Shown here piece after piece: positions 22,951-34,219 of a DNA stretch of 64,000 bases. Each line of letters starts with the position of its first letter. Within the stretch, counting starts at the first letter, position 1. The position numbers were made by a program, and so were the translations under genes. The stretch covers positions 124,001 through 188,000 of the forward strand of contig NZ_JAUHHC010000007.1 of assembly GCF_030410485.1 (NCBI RefSeq), in the 5' to 3' direction. The notes under the pieces are model-generated. The model saw only the letters and a program-made list of their open reading frames with translations, searched no databases and was not told the DNA's origin. This DNA comes from Roseateles violae. Lineage in GTDB: Bacteria > Pseudomonadota > Gammaproteobacteria > Burkholderiales > Burkholderiaceae_C.

Positions 22951-24552
22951 TTAGGTCACCGGCGCGGGATTGAACAGCACCAGCGCGTTGTGCAGCTTCC
23001 AGTGCTCGGCCCAGGTCTTGCGGCGGCCGCTGGCCACGTCCAGCAGCAGACGGAACAGCTGCCAGCCCAGCTCCTCGATGCTGGCCTCGCCGTCGGCGAC
23101 CTGGCCGGCGTTGAGGTCCATCAGATCGTGCCAGCGCCGCGCCAGATCGCTGCGCGTCGCGACCTTGACGACCGGGCATTCGGCCAGGCCATAGGGCGTG
23201 CCGCGGCCGGTGGTGAACACATGCAGATTCATGCCGGCGGCCAGCTGCAGGGTGCCACAGATGAAGTCGCTGGCCGGCGTGGCCGCATAGACCAGGCCGC
23301 GCTGCTGGCGGCCGAGCTTCTCGCCGGGCGAGAGCACATGCGAGATCGGCGCGCTGCCGCTCTTGATGATGGAGCCCATCGCCTTCTCGGCGATATTGGA
23401 CAGGCCGCCGGCCTTGTTGCCCGGCGTGGTGTTGGCGGCGCGGTCGACGCGGCCGCGGTCCAGGTAGCGGTCGTACCAGCCGAGCTCGCGCACGATCGCT
23501 TCGGCCACCTCCGGCGTGGCGGCGCGGCTGGTCAGCTGTTCGACCGCGTCGCGCACCTCGGTGTTCTCGCTGAACATCACGGTGGCGCCGGCGCGCACCA
23601 GCAGGTCGGCGCAGAAGCCGACCGCCGGGTTGGCGGTGACGCCGGAAAACGCATCGCTGCCGCCGCACTGCACGCCGACGACCAGCTCGCTGGCCGGCAC
23701 CGTCTCGCGCCGGCGCGCGTTCAGACGCGCCAGATGCGGCTCGGCGCTGCGCAGGATGTCGTCCAGCATGGACATGAAGCCCACATGGGCCTCGTCCTGC
23801 AGGCAGACCGTCTCCGGCCCCGCGCCCGGGTCGCGCTCGTCGACGATGGCGAAGCTGCCCGGCGGCAGCAGGCGCGTCGGCTGCAGCTTCTCGCAGCCCA
23901 GGCTGACCACCATCACCTCGCCGCCGAAGTTCGGATTCAGCGAGATGTTCTTCAGGGTGCGGATCGGGATCACCGCGTCGGGCGCGTCGATGGCGACGCC
24001 GCAGCCATAGCTGTGCTCGAGGCCGATCACGTCGTCCACGTTCGGATAGCGCGGCAGCAGCTCGGCCTTGATGCGCGCCACCGCCTGCGCGACGACGCCG
24101 GCCACGCATTGCACGGTGGTCGTGATCGCCAGGATGTTGCGCGTGCCGACCGAGCCGTCGGCGTTGCGGTAGCCCTCGAAGGTATAGCCGTCCAGCGGCG
24201 TCAGCGACGGCGGCTTGACGGTGGCCATCGGCAGGCCCTCCAGCGCGCGCGCCGCGGGCATCTGTAGCAGGCGCTCGTGCACCCAGCTGCCGGCCGGGAT
24301 GTCCTTCAAGGCATAGCCGATGGGCACCTTGTAGCGCCGCACGACGCCGCCGGCCTCGATGTCGGTCAGTGCGACCTTGTGGCCCTGCGGCACCTGGTCG
24401 CGCAGCGTCAGGCCGGCGCCGGGCACGCCTTCGGGCAGCAGGGCGCCGGCCGGCAGGCCGCCGTCGTTGGCGACGATGGCCACGTTGTCGTCCGCATGCA
24501 TGCGGATGGTCAGCGGCGGGCGGGAGGGGGGCGGGGCAGCTACTGCACTCAT
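22951..24552 (-). CDS. garD: Galactarate dehydratase
   Basis: This 533-aa enzyme of the UxaA/GarD family removes water from galactarate (mucate) to give 5-keto-4-deoxy-D-glucarate. The N-terminal SAF-like domain (about 10-110) is followed by the large domain, with [49 protein letters not shown] and [17 protein letters not shown]. The start at 24552 gives the normal family length and excludes 75 unrelated codons upstream. It lies 16 bases after the TctC-type gene and probably shares its transcript, which suggests that the binding protein serves aldarate uptake. Other garD-pathway genes (kdgD, garL) are not in the window. Confidence 0.9.
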   Translation of the reverse strand: MSAVAAPPPSRPPLTIRMHADDNVAIVANDGGLPAGALLPEGVPGAGLTLRDQVPQGHKVALTDIEAGGVVRRYKVPIGYALKDIPAGSWVHERLLQMPAARALEGLPMATVKPPSLTPLDGYTFEGYRNADGSVGTRNILAITTTVQCVAGVVAQAVARIKAELLPRYPNVDDVIGLEHSYGCGVAIDAPDAVIPIRTLKNISLNPNFGGEVMVVSLGCEKLQPTRLLPPGSFAIVDERDPGAGPETVCLQDEAHVGFMSMLDDILRSAEPHLARLNARRRETVPASELVVGVQCGGSDAFSGVTANPAVGFCADLLVRAGATVMFSENTEVRDAVEQLTSRAATPEVAEAIVRELGWYDRYLDRGRVDRAANTTPGNKAGGLSNIAEKAMGSIIKSGSAPISHVLSPGEKLGRQQRGLVYAATPASDFICGTLQLAAGMNLHVFTTGRGTPYGLAECPVVKVATRSDLARRWHDLMDLNAGQVADGEASIEELGWQLFRLLLDVASGRRKTWAEHWKLHNALVLFNPAPVT

Positions 24553-24568
24553 GGCGATCTCGTTGTCT

Positions 24569-25555
24569 TCAGTCCAGCGTGACCTTGCCTTCCTTGGCCA
24601 CGCGCGTCCACTTGGCGATTTCCTGGCGGTTGAAATCGGCGAACTGGGCCGGGCTGTTGGCGCCGTGCACCAGGCCCAGGCCGTCCAGCTTGGCCTTGAC
24701 CTCGGGCTGGGCGAGGATCTTCTCGACCTCGCCGTTGAGCCGCGTGACGATGGCCGCCGGCGTGCCGGCCGGCGCATACAGCGCCTGCCAGCTGGCGACG
24801 TCGAAGCCGGGCACGCCGGCCTCCTGCATGGTCGGCACCTGGGGCAGGGCGGCGGCGCGCTGCGCCGAGGTGACGGCCAGCGCGCGCACCTTGCCGGCCT
24901 GGATGTGCGGCAGGGCGACGGTGACCGTCTCGAAGCTGGACGGGATCTGGTTGCCGATCACGTCCTGGATCGCCGGCGCGCTGCCCTTGTAGGGCACATG
25001 GGCCAGGTCGGCGCCGGCCAGCAGCTTGAACAGCTCGCCGGACATGTGCTGGGAGCTGCCCTGGCCGGCCGAGGCGAAGGCGATGCTGTCGGGCTTGGCC
25101 TTGGCGGCGGCGATCAGGTCCTGGACGTTCTTGTAGGGCTGCTCGGTGCCGACCAGCAGCACGTTCGAGATGCTGCCCAGCAGGATCACCGGCGCGAAGT
25201 CCTTGAGCGCGTCATAGGGCATCCTCGGCTTCATTGCCGGATTGATCGCATGGCTGGCGATCGTGCCGAGCAGCAGGGTGTAGCCATCGGCCGGCGACTT
25301 GGCAACCGCGTCGGCGCCCAGCACGCCACCGGCACCGGCGCGGTTCTCGACGATGACGGTCTGCTTCAGCGCGACCTGCAGCTTCTCGCCGATCAGGCGG
25401 CCGAGGATGTCGCTGGTGCCACCGGCGGCAAAGGGAATGACCAGCTTGATCGGCTTGGCGGGCCAGCTGTCCTGGGCCTGCGCCAGCGGCGTGGCGAGAA
25501 TGGCGCTCAGGGCGAGGGCGGCGCTGGCAAGCAGGGAGCGACGGTTTTGGTGCAT
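24569..25555 (-). CDS. Bug/TctC family periplasmic substrate-binding protein
   Basis: This 328-aa protein has a signal peptide (ending AQAQ, about residue 28). It then has the TctC/Bug pattern [38 protein letters not shown], and [19 protein letters not shown]. Such proteins bind carboxylic acids for tripartite tricarboxylate transporters. The membrane parts TctA and TctB are absent here, as is common for Bug proteins in Burkholderiales, which encode many orphans. Position upstream of garD points to galactarate or glucarate as ligand, by inference. No regulator gene lies next to it. Confidence 0.9.
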   Translation of the reverse strand: MHQNRRSLLASAALALSAILATPLAQAQDSWPAKPIKLVIPFAAGGTSDILGRLIGEKLQVALKQTVIVENRAGAGGVLGADAVAKSPADGYTLLLGTIASHAINPAMKPRMPYDALKDFAPVILLGSISNVLLVGTEQPYKNVQDLIAAAKAKPDSIAFASAGQGSSQHMSGELFKLLAGADLAHVPYKGSAPAIQDVIGNQIPSSFETVTVALPHIQAGKVRALAVTSAQRAAALPQVPTMQEAGVPGFDVASWQALYAPAGTPAAIVTRLNGEVEKILAQPEVKAKLDGLGLVHGANSPAQFADFNRQEIAKWTRVAKEGKVTLD

Positions 25556-25702
25556 GGCGGCTTGTCTCCGGTAGGGATGGGACCGCCTTGTTGCTGCATC
25601 GTTGGCGGTTTGTTGTCAGTCATCGTACAACAGGCGCCGGAGGCTCGCCAAGTAGGGAATTGGTGAGCCAGGGAATTAGAGCGCCGTGCGCGGGCGCGGA
25701 AG

Positions 25703-26161
25703 TCAGGCGCAGTTGCTGCTGCCGCTGCAGCAGGCGCTTTGCGGCTCGGCCTGCCCATCGAGGCCCAGTTGCCGCATCTGCTCGACCAGGGCCGCGTCCA
25801 TCATCTCGGCATGGGCCGGGAACCATTGCGCCAGCTCGGTGCGCACGATGGTCAGCGGCTCGCGGTCGTTCAGCTCGGTGGCATAGCGAACCACCTCGCG
25901 CATCACGTTCAGCACCATCGCATGCTGGCTGCTGTGGCAGTTGACCGGCTCGAAGCCGGCGGCGGCCATCCAGCCCTCCTCCATGGCGAAATGCGCCTCG
26001 GTATGCGCGAGCAGCTCGCGAAAGGCCGGCAGCGCATCGCTGCCGGCGTCCAGCGCGGCGCCGAAGGCATTCAGCAGCTCGACGAATTCCTCGTGCGTGT
26101 CATCGAGCTGGGCATGGTTGAGGACCAGCTTGTCGGTCCAGGCAAGGGCAGGGTGATTCAT
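25703..26161 (-). CDS. Bacteriohemerythrin-like protein with Cys-rich tail
   Basis: This 152-aa protein carries a diiron hemerythrin domain. Likely ligands are His23, His57, Glu61, His76, His80, His117 and Asp122, in the motifs DTHEEF, AHFAMEEGWM, CHSSQH and FPAHAEMMD. Such proteins bind oxygen or sense oxygen, NO or iron. The last twelve residues contain three cysteines (CCSGSSNC), an unusual addition that could bind metal or respond to redox. The ATG at 26161 was chosen because the domain starts there; 40 codons of low-complexity Arg/Pro sequence upstream are rejected. Confidence 0.85.
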   Translation of the reverse strand: MNHPALAWTDKLVLNHAQLDDTHEEFVELLNAFGAALDAGSDALPAFRELLAHTEAHFAMEEGWMAAAGFEPVNCHSSQHAMVLNVMREVVRYATELNDREPLTIVRTELAQWFPAHAEMMDAALVEQMRQLGLDGQAEPQSACCSGSSNCA

Positions 26162-26213
26162 GGGCTGCGAGTCTGCGCGCGGCCGGCGGCGCCGGCCTTG
26201 TGCGGGATCAGGA

Positions 26214-27650
<1,437 letters not shown>

Positions 27651-27744
27651 GGTGGGCGTGGGCCTGGGCAGGGGCACAATGAAGCGAAACAAGACAGACG
27701 CGATTCTATCGGGCCCCCATTCCGCGCCCGCTTGCCGCAACGCC

Positions 27745-28860
27745 ATGGCCGATTCCTCTTCCTCCTCGATCCACAAGCCCGCCCGCGACAGCGTCTGGTC
27801 CGACAGCAGCAGCCTGACCAGCATCCTCGGCTTCGCGCCGACCCAGCCCGATGATGCCGGCCAGCCGCTGGCGCCGCTGTTCGATCCGGGCCGCGTGTTC
27901 GACGTCTGCCATGTCGGCCTGGTGCTGCGCGCGGTGCTGGGCGTGCAGGGCCTGCTGGCGCTGGGCCTGGGCCTGGCCACGCAGGATCTGGCGCAATGGA
28001 TGCGCGCGGTGGCCAGCGGCACCGTCGTGACGATGTCGGCCGTGCTGCTGTGGCTGCTGCTGGTCTGCGCGGCGCGGCGCCCGCTGGGCCGCCTGCCCGA
28101 GCTCTGGCAATGGCTGGCTCTGATGGCGCTCGGCGCGGCGACCGCCTCGTTGGGCTGGCAGCTGCTGAACCTGGCCAGCGACGAGCCCAGTGGCGCCTTC
28201 CGCCTGGCCAGCATCGCGATCACCGGCGCGGCCACCGCGGGCCTGCTGCTGGCCTGGCTGAAGCTGCGCGAGCGCTCGCAGCGGCCCGCCGATGCACTGG
28301 CGCAGCTGGTCGAGCTGCAGGCGCGCATCCGCCCGCATTTCCTGTTCAACACCCTGAACAGCGCGATCGCGCTGGTGCGCGTCGATCCGCAGCGGGCCGA
28401 GGGCGTGCTGGAGGACCTGTCCGAGCTGTTCCGCGTCGCTCTGGCCGATGCGACGGCGGCGGTCAGCCTGGACGAGGAGGTGGAGCTGGCGCGGCGCTAT
28501 CTGGACATCGAGCAGATCCGCTTCGGCGAGCGGCTGCGCGTGCGCTGGAGCCTGGACCCGGCGGCCGCCGCCGCGCGCGTGCCGCCGCTGCTGCTGCAGC
28601 CGCTGGTCGAGAACGCGGTGCGCCATGGCGTCGAGCCGAACGACGCGGGCGGCGACGTCGAGGTGCAGACGCTGCGGCGTGGCGCCGAGGTCGAGATCCG
28701 CGTGATCAACAGCGTCGGCGCGCCGGCGCGCACCTCCGGTCACGGCCTGGCGCTGCGCAATGTGCGGCAGCGCCTGCGCCTGATGCATGATGTGGCCGCG
28801 CGCTTCGAGCTGAACCCGGAGCCGCACCGCTTTACCGTTCGCATCCTCCTGCCCCGATGA
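27745..28860 (+). CDS. algZ: AlgZ/FimS-like LytS-family sensor kinase
   Basis: This 371-aa protein has about four membrane helices (roughly residues 55-170) and then a histidine-kinase region of the LytS/YehU type. The phosphorylated-type His is His198 in [13 protein letters not shown]. The ATP-binding part has [17 protein letters not shown] (N box) and [13 protein letters not shown] (G box). In Pseudomonas AlgZ works with AlgR to control twitching and alginate; the targets here are unknown. It is 13 bases before algR and divergent from argH. The start at 27745 is the first ATG with protein-like sequence following. Confidence 0.88.
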   Translation: MADSSSSSIHKPARDSVWSDSSSLTSILGFAPTQPDDAGQPLAPLFDPGRVFDVCHVGLVLRAVLGVQGLLALGLGLATQDLAQWMRAVASGTVVTMSAVLLWLLLVCAARRPLGRLPELWQWLALMALGAATASLGWQLLNLASDEPSGAFRLASIAITGAATAGLLLAWLKLRERSQRPADALAQLVELQARIRPHFLFNTLNSAIALVRVDPQRAEGVLEDLSELFRVALADATAAVSLDEEVELARRYLDIEQIRFGERLRVRWSLDPAAAAARVPPLLLQPLVENAVRHGVEPNDAGGDVEVQTLRRGAEVEIRVINSVGAPARTSGHGLALRNVRQRLRLMHDVAARFELNPEPHRFTVRILLPR

Positions 28861-28873
28861 CAAACCGCTGAAT

Positions 28874-29722
28874 ATGGCTGCCCAAGCGCTGAAGGTCCTG
28901 CTGGTCGACGACGAACCGCTGGCGCGGCTGCGCCTGCGCAGCCTGCTGGAGGCCTGCAAGGAACCGGCCGCCGAGGTCGTCGCCGAGGCCGGCACCGCCT
29001 CGCAGGCGCAGTCCTGGCTGCGCGAGCATGCCTGCGACCTGATCCTGCTCGATGTGCAGATGCCAGGCTCGGACGGCCTGCAACTGGCCGATGCGCTGCG
29101 CGAGCGCGGCGCCGGCGCCGCCGCCGGCGAGGGCAGCCCGCTGCCGCCGGCCATCGTCTTCGTCACCGCCCATGCCGAGCATGCCTTGCGCGCCTTCGAG
29201 CTCGACGCGATCGACTACCTGACCAAGCCGGTGCGGCGCGAGCGCCTGCAGGCCAGCCTGGCGCGCGTCGCCCAGCGCCTGGCCGAGCGCGCCGCCGTGC
29301 AATCGCAGTCGGCGGCCGAGGCCGAGCCAGGCCAGGACGCGAACGCCCATGTGATCGTCGTCAACGACCGTGGCCGCCTCTTGCGCGTGCCGCTGGCCGA
29401 GGTGCTTTACCTGAAGGCCGAGCTGAAATACCTGACCCTGCGCACGGCCAGCCAGAGCCTGGTGATGGACGGCAGCCTGTCCGACTACGAGGCGCGGCTG
29501 GGCGAGCGCTTCCTGCGCGTGCACCGCAATGCCCTGGTGGCCAAATCGGCGGTGCGCGAGCTGGAGCGCCATGCGGCCACCGATTTCGGCGGGCTCGATG
29601 GCGCCGGCGGCAATGGCGATGGCGCCGACGGCGGCTGGGCGGTGCGCATCGCCCATGTCGACGAATGGCTGGCCGTCTCGCGCCGCCAGGTCGCGGCGGT
29701 GCGCGAGGCGCTGGCCGGATGA
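28874..29722 (+). CDS. algR: AlgR-like LytTR-family response regulator
   Basis: The 282-aa regulator has a receiver with Asp60 (LILLDVQMPG), the switch Thr in FVTAHAEHA and Lys in TKPVRRERL. A LytTR DNA-binding domain follows (about 165-280: VPLAEVLYLKAELKYLTL, GERFLRVHRNALV). A Gly/Asp-rich insertion (about residues 238-255, GGLDGAGGNGDGADGG) interrupts the LytTR domain before its last strands, and is longer than usual. The gene is in an operon with algZ and overlaps the next gene by ATGA. Confidence 0.9.
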   Translation: MAAQALKVLLVDDEPLARLRLRSLLEACKEPAAEVVAEAGTASQAQSWLREHACDLILLDVQMPGSDGLQLADALRERGAGAAAGEGSPLPPAIVFVTAHAEHALRAFELDAIDYLTKPVRRERLQASLARVAQRLAERAAVQSQSAAEAEPGQDANAHVIVVNDRGRLLRVPLAEVLYLKAELKYLTLRTASQSLVMDGSLSDYEARLGERFLRVHRNALVAKSAVRELERHAATDFGGLDGAGGNGDGADGGWAVRIAHVDEWLAVSRRQVAAVREALAG

Positions 29723-30825
29723 GGCCGGTGCGTCGGCGCCTGGCCTGGGCGCTGGCCGGCCTGGCTTTGATATTGCTGTTGGTCCTGCTGCCGGAGCGGC
29801 GGGAGCTTCCCATGCCGCTGCCGCTGCCGATTCGGGTCGAGGCCGTGGCGATGGTCGAGCCGCCGAAGGCCGTGGTCAAGAAGTTCGCGGCCGGCGCATC
29901 TTTTGCCAAGGCCGAGCCGATACCGCCCGGGGCGATCGAGGTTTGCGGCGTGGGCTGGGTGAGCTTGCCGCCGGACGCGTCGGCCTCGGACGCGCCGCCG
30001 CCGGATTGGCAGCGACAGTGGGAAGCACAGGCTGAGACGCTGCGCGCCCAGGCTGTCGCGACGCTGCAGGCGCGCGGCGATGCGTTCTCGCGGGTGCTGG
30101 CACGGCTGATACAGAACGACACCGAGGGCGCCGCGGCGGCGGCGGCCGGCAGCAGCGACCCACGCGCCTACGGCCTGGCCTGGCAGGCCTGCAGCCGGCC
30201 TGGCGCCGGCCCGGCTTGCCAGCAGCTGAGCCTGCGCCGCTGGACGCAGCTGGAGCCCGGCAACGCCTGGCCCTGGCTGGGGATGCTGAGCGAAGCACGC
30301 CAGCGCGGCGATGCCTCGGGCGTCGAGGAGGCGCTGCACCGCGCGGCCGGGGCGGAAACCATGGACGGTGGCTTTGGCCGTTTCACCGGAGGCATCGACG
30401 AGGCGCTGCCGGCCGATGCGCCGGTCGGGGCGCGCTCCACGTTGCAGCTCGAGACCATCGGCCGCGAATCGGCGTTCGCGCTCGGGTGGCTGGGTGCTGG
30501 TGGCTTCAGTTCGAGCTGCTCGGCGGAGGCGGTGCGCGACGCCAACCGCCGCCAGAATTGCGTCGCCATCGCCAAGCTGCTGGCGAGCAAGGGGCGCGGC
30601 CTCGTGGATGTGGCGATCGGCGCGCGCGTCGGCGAGCGCCTGGGTCTGTCGGCCGACGAGATTGACGTGACGCCGGCCCAGGTCAAGGCCGCACAGCAGG
30701 CCTTCCCGGTTCCCGAGGAGCTGGCCAGCTGCGCGGCGCTGCGCCAGATGCAGGACTGGATGCGCGAAGTCGCTCGCGACGGCGAATGGCGTGCGCTGCA
30801 GGCGCGGCTGCCACCCAAGTCCTGA
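29719..30825 (+). CDS. Unknown membrane-anchored protein translationally coupled to algR
   Basis: This 368-aa protein is not recognised. An Arg-rich start and one hydrophobic helix (about residues 8-24, LAWALAGLALILLLVLL) form a signal anchor, placing the rest in the periplasm. The body is Ala-rich and mostly helical, and contains seven or more cysteines, including CSRPGAGPACQQL and FSSSCSAEAV. Their spacing suggests disulfides and perhaps Sel1/TPR-like repeats. The ATG at 29719 overlaps the algR stop (ATGA), which favours a function with AlgZ-AlgR. It is convergent with the GNAT gene, with only five bases between stops. Confidence 0.7.
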   Translation: MRPVRRRLAWALAGLALILLLVLLPERRELPMPLPLPIRVEAVAMVEPPKAVVKKFAAGASFAKAEPIPPGAIEVCGVGWVSLPPDASASDAPPPDWQRQWEAQAETLRAQAVATLQARGDAFSRVLARLIQNDTEGAAAAAAGSSDPRAYGLAWQACSRPGAGPACQQLSLRRWTQLEPGNAWPWLGMLSEARQRGDASGVEEALHRAAGAETMDGGFGRFTGGIDEALPADAPVGARSTLQLETIGRESAFALGWLGAGGFSSSCSAEAVRDANRRQNCVAIAKLLASKGRGLVDVAIGARVGERLGLSADEIDVTPAQVKAAQQAFPVPEELASCAALRQMQDWMREVARDGEWRALQARLPPKS

Positions 30826-30830
30826 CCGAG

Positions 30831-31292
30831 TCAGTTCGGCGGCAGCAGTTCCAGCAGCTCGTCGCCGTACTTGTCAATCTCGCCGGTCGGCCGCCAGCCC
30901 AGATGCCGGTAGAAGTCGTGCGAGCGGCTGGCCGGATCGCTGGAGCAGCCGAGGAAGAGCCGACCATGGCCATGCGCCGCCCGCAACTCGTCAATCACCT
31001 TCTGCAGCAGCGTGCGGCCCAGTCCACGCGCCTCGTAGTCCGGCAGCAGGGCCAGCACGACGATCTCGCCGCTGTCGGCGTCGCCGAAGCAATAGCCGAC
31101 CATTTCGCCGGCAAGCAGCGCGACATGGCCGGGCAGGCGGCCCGAGGCGATCTGCGCCGACCATGATTGGGCGGTGATGCCCAGCGCCGCCAGACGCTCG
31201 GCCGGCACGGCGTTCTGGCGCGTGCGGCCGCGCAGGTCGATGCAGGCCGGCGCGTCGGCCGGCAGCGCGGGGCGGATCACGATCGCCGTCAT
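30831..31292 (-). CDS. GNAT family N-acetyltransferase
   Basis: This 153-aa protein has the GNAT fold: VIRPALPADAPACIDLRGR at the N-terminus, the central strand GEIVVLALLPDYEARGLGRTLL with the acetyl-CoA loop (R/Q-x-x-G-x-G form EARGLG), and the C-terminal FYRHLGWRPTGE. The substrate is unknown. It is the last gene of the pncA operon and its start overlaps the preceding stop by four bases. Confidence 0.87.
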   Translation of the reverse strand: MTAIVIRPALPADAPACIDLRGRTRQNAVPAERLAALGITAQSWSAQIASGRLPGHVALLAGEMVGYCFGDADSGEIVVLALLPDYEARGLGRTLLQKVIDELRAAHGHGRLFLGCSSDPASRSHDFYRHLGWRPTGEIDKYGDELLELLPPN

Positions 31293-31684
31293 CGCTTGTC
31301 TATTCTCGCCTGCTGCCGCTGCGTCGCCGCATGCGCAAGCGCGATGACGACCGGCAGCAGCAGCTCGGGCACCAGATAGCCGAGCCACACCAGGGCGGGC
31401 TCCGGCAGGCCGACCTGGCTGATCGACAAGAGCCGTCCCAGCCCCGCCATCAGCACGCCGAAGGCCAGCAGATAGACGAGGGTGCCCTGCCGCCGGATCG
31501 TCAGCGCCGCCCATAGATTGATCAGCCCGGTCGAGAAGTAGACCCCGGCCATGAAACGGTGCACATTGTCCAGCCGCGGCGTCGTCGTCGGCTGGCCCAG
31601 ATAGAGCTGCAGCGCGCCCCCGGCCAGCGCGATGAAGGCGACCAGGAACAGGCAGACCTGGACGATGCGCTGGCTCAGGGGCAT
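31289..31684 (-). CDS. DUF4345-like four-helix membrane protein
   Basis: This 131-aa protein has four predicted membrane helices, with the conserved-looking LDNVHRFMAGVYFSTGLINL between helices one and two and RRQGTLVYLLAFGVLMAGLG after helix two. The layout matches DUF4345 proteins of unknown function. It lies between the VOC and GNAT genes (23-base gap upstream, 4-base overlap downstream). Confidence 0.75.
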   Translation of the reverse strand: MPLSQRIVQVCLFLVAFIALAGGALQLYLGQPTTTPRLDNVHRFMAGVYFSTGLINLWAALTIRRQGTLVYLLAFGVLMAGLGRLLSISQVGLPEPALVWLGYLVPELLLPVVIALAHAATQRQQARIDKR

Positions 31685-31707
31685 GGTGCTCTCCTTGGGG
31701 CTTGCGC

Positions 31708-32154
31708 TCAGGCGGCAGCGCTCGGCGGGTAGAACTTCAACTCGACCAGATGGCCATCCGGGTCGAGCACATACATCGAGCTGCCATCGCCCTCGGCGCC
31801 CAGATTGGTCTGCGGCCTGGCGCTGCGCTCGATCTTCGCTTCGTCCAATCGCGCCGACAGCGCGGCCGGGTCGAAGGGGGCGCAGACCAGGCAGAAGTGG
31901 TGCAGATTGGGCGCCGCCGCTTCGGCACCGGGCGCGGTGGCGCTGGAGCGGTCCGTGCGGCCCATGCGTCCCTCGCGCCAGACCAGGTCCAGCATCTGGC
32001 CGCCGGCGCGCAGATGGACCAGGCCGGCCGCCTCGTTGCGCGCCTCGATGCGGCAGCCGAGCAGGCCGCAATAGAAGGCGATCGAAGCCTCGAGATCGCG
32101 CACGCGCAGCGCAAGATGGTCGATGCCGCGCGGGCTGACAAGCGGCTGCTGCAT
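31708..32154 (-). CDS. VOC (glyoxalase/bleomycin-resistance) family protein
   Basis: This 148-aa protein is a vicinal-oxygen-chelate fold member made of two beta-alpha-beta-beta-beta units: GIDHLALRVRDLEASIAFYC at the start, HHFCLVCAPFD opening the second, and SMYVLDPDGHLVELKFYP at the end. Metal-ligand-like His13 and the final Glu are present. The substrate is not known. It begins six bases after the end of pncB. Confidence 0.85.
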   Translation of the reverse strand: MQQPLVSPRGIDHLALRVRDLEASIAFYCGLLGCRIEARNEAAGLVHLRAGGQMLDLVWREGRMGRTDRSSATAPGAEAAAPNLHHFCLVCAPFDPAALSARLDEAKIERSARPQTNLGAEGDGSSMYVLDPDGHLVELKFYPPSAAA

Positions 32155-32160
32155 CTTCTT

Positions 32161-33360
32161 TTACGCCGGTCGGCTGAACACCTGGCGCAGATAGGCCAGG
32201 AAGGTCTCGTCGTCGCACATGGTCTTGCCGGGGCTGTCCGAGAGCTTGGCGACCGGCTGGCCATTGGCATGGGTCAGCTTCATCACGATGTGCAAGGTGC
32301 GGTGGCCGACGTCGTTGGACAGCGAGGTGCCGATGCCGAAGCCCAGCTGGGTGCGGTCGGCGAAATGGCGGTAGAGCTCCAGCGCGCGGGCGATGGTCAG
32401 GCTGTCCGAGAAGACCAGACGCTTGGTGTGCGGATCGATGCGCAGCTTGGCGTAATGGGCCAGCGCCTTCTCGCCCCACCAGACCGGGTCGCCCGAGTCG
32501 TGGCGCAGGCCGTCGAAGAGCTTGGCGAAATAGAGATCGAAGTCGGCCAGGAAGGCATCCATGCCGACCACATCGGTCAGCGCGACGCCGAGGTCGCCGC
32601 GGTACTCCTGCACCCAGGCCTCCAGCGCGGCCTTCTGGTGGTCGCGCAGGCGCACGCCCAGGGCCTGGAAGGTCTGCAGATACTCGTGCGCCATCGTGCC
32701 GATCGGCACCAGGCCCAGGTCGCGCGCCAGCAGCACGTTCGAAGTGCCCTTGAAATAGCGCGGCATCTGCCGGGCCAGCGTCGCGATCACCTCGCGATGC
32801 CAGTCGCCGGAGAAGCGCCGGCGCAGGCCGAAGTCGAAGAACTCGAAGGGATGGCGGCGGGGCGCCTCGTGGCTGAAGGCGCGCAGCTGCGCGATCTTGG
32901 CCAGCAGGCGCTCGCGGCCCACATTGAGCGCGTCGCTGTTGTCGAAGCGGCGGAAATAGAGCTCGTTGACGATGGCCAGCAGATAGATCTCGAAGCCCAT
33001 CACATGGACCTGCGGGCCGCTGGCGATGATTTCCAGATGCGGGCCCTTGGCGCGCGCCTTGATGAAGTCGCGCTGGAAACGGAAGATGCGCAGAAAGTCG
33101 ATGAAGTCCGACTTGATGAAGCGCAGCCCCGCCAGGTACTGCAGCTCGTCGGCGCGAAAGCTCAGGCTGCACAGATGGTCGAGCTCCATATTGAGCTCGT
33201 CGAGCAGCTCGCTCAGCGGATAGGCGGGCTCGTTGCGGCACCAGAACGCATACTCGGCATGCGTCTGCGGATGGCGATGCAGCATCGCCTGCCACATCGT
33301 GAACTTGTAGAGATCGGTCTCCAGCAGGCTGGTGATGACTAGCTTTCTCATCGTCGTCAT
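32161..33360 (-). CDS. pncB: Nicotinate phosphoribosyltransferase
   Basis: The 399-aa enzyme joins nicotinate to PRPP, making nicotinate mononucleotide for NAD synthesis. It has the family start [19 protein letters not shown], the [15 protein letters not shown] region, the His-containing [15 protein letters not shown] loop (the phosphohistidine site in this family), and [13 protein letters not shown] and [12 protein letters not shown]. The length fits E. coli PncB (400 aa). Its start overlaps the pncA stop by four bases (ATGA), so the two salvage enzymes are coupled. Confidence 0.94.
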   Translation of the reverse strand: MTTMRKLVITSLLETDLYKFTMWQAMLHRHPQTHAEYAFWCRNEPAYPLSELLDELNMELDHLCSLSFRADELQYLAGLRFIKSDFIDFLRIFRFQRDFIKARAKGPHLEIIASGPQVHVMGFEIYLLAIVNELYFRRFDNSDALNVGRERLLAKIAQLRAFSHEAPRRHPFEFFDFGLRRRFSGDWHREVIATLARQMPRYFKGTSNVLLARDLGLVPIGTMAHEYLQTFQALGVRLRDHQKAALEAWVQEYRGDLGVALTDVVGMDAFLADFDLYFAKLFDGLRHDSGDPVWWGEKALAHYAKLRIDPHTKRLVFSDSLTIARALELYRHFADRTQLGFGIGTSLSNDVGHRTLHIVMKLTHANGQPVAKLSDSPGKTMCDDETFLAYLRQVFSRPA

Positions 33361-34160
33361 GCCGCCAGTTCGGCGCAGCGCGCCAGGCGCAGGCCGCGTC
33401 GGCGCATCGCATCGAGGAAGTTCGCGCCCTGCGCCTCGAAGCCGCCCACCGGGCTCATCCCGTCGCTGATCAGCACCAGCTTGTCGAGGCGGCCGCTGGG
33501 CAGATGCTCGACCAGGTCCGCTACCGTCGCCCTCACGCAGTGGCTGCTTGCCTCGCCGGCGATCCAGAGCTCGTCGCAGTTGTCGAGCCGCTCGACCAGC
33601 GCATGGTTCAGCAGCGTGCCCGGGTCGGCCGGGTCGGGCACCTCGGCCTGCAGGGCGCTGTAATGCTCGGTCCAGGGGTTCATGCCCTTGAGCACGAACT
33701 CGATAGGGCGCTGCCGGGCCAGCTGCCAGCCGATCAGCGCCTCTTGCAGCGGGCCATGGATGTTATGGCCCCAGCTGCCGAGCTCGCAATGGACCGGCCA
33801 GACCATCAAGGTGTAGCGACCGCGCGCCTCCAGCGCCTCGACATAGGCCTGGGCGCGCGGCAGGTGGCCGGCGACCCGCGGCCGGAACTGGCCGGCGCGC
33901 AGTTGCGCCGCCGTGATCTGCGTGAACGGTGCGACACCGCCGCCGTTGGCGGTGATCCAGAAGCCCGGGTGGGCGATATCGAGCCGGCGATGCGTGTCCA
34001 GCGTGACGGTGATCGCGTCGATATCGTCGATCTTTGCTTGCAGCAGCGCCGCCACCCGCCGCAGATCGGCATCCGCACCGGCGACCGGCAGGCTGGCGCC
34101 GGGGACGTCGCAGAAATCGTTCTGCGGGTCGATCAGGAGGAGATGACGGTGGGTCGGCAA
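33357..34160 (-). CDS. pncA: Nicotinamidase, isochorismatase-like cysteine hydrolase
   Basis: This 267-aa enzyme converts nicotinamide to nicotinate and ammonia. The catalytic triad is Asp11 ([10 protein letters not shown]), Lys158 ([15 protein letters not shown]) and Cys208 ([12 protein letters not shown]). Metal ligands lie in [13 protein letters not shown]. It is about 50 residues longer than E. coli PncA. The start is a TTG at 34160, supported by GGAG eight bases upstream and by the position of the first beta-strand; no ATG is available. It is the first gene of a five-gene operon with pncB, VOC, DUF4345 and GNAT. Confidence 0.9.
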   Translation of the reverse strand: MPTHRHLLLIDPQNDFCDVPGASLPVAGADADLRRVAALLQAKIDDIDAITVTLDTHRRLDIAHPGFWITANGGGVAPFTQITAAQLRAGQFRPRVAGHLPRAQAYVEALEARGRYTLMVWPVHCELGSWGHNIHGPLQEALIGWQLARQRPIEFVLKGMNPWTEHYSALQAEVPDPADPGTLLNHALVERLDNCDELWIAGEASSHCVRATVADLVEHLPSGRLDKLVLISDGMSPVGGFEAQGANFLDAMRRRGLRLARCAELAA

Positions 34161-34219
34161 GATGGGGGCTCCGGCGGCTTGGGGCGACTATACGGCCGCC
34201 CGCCGAGGAACCCCGTCAC

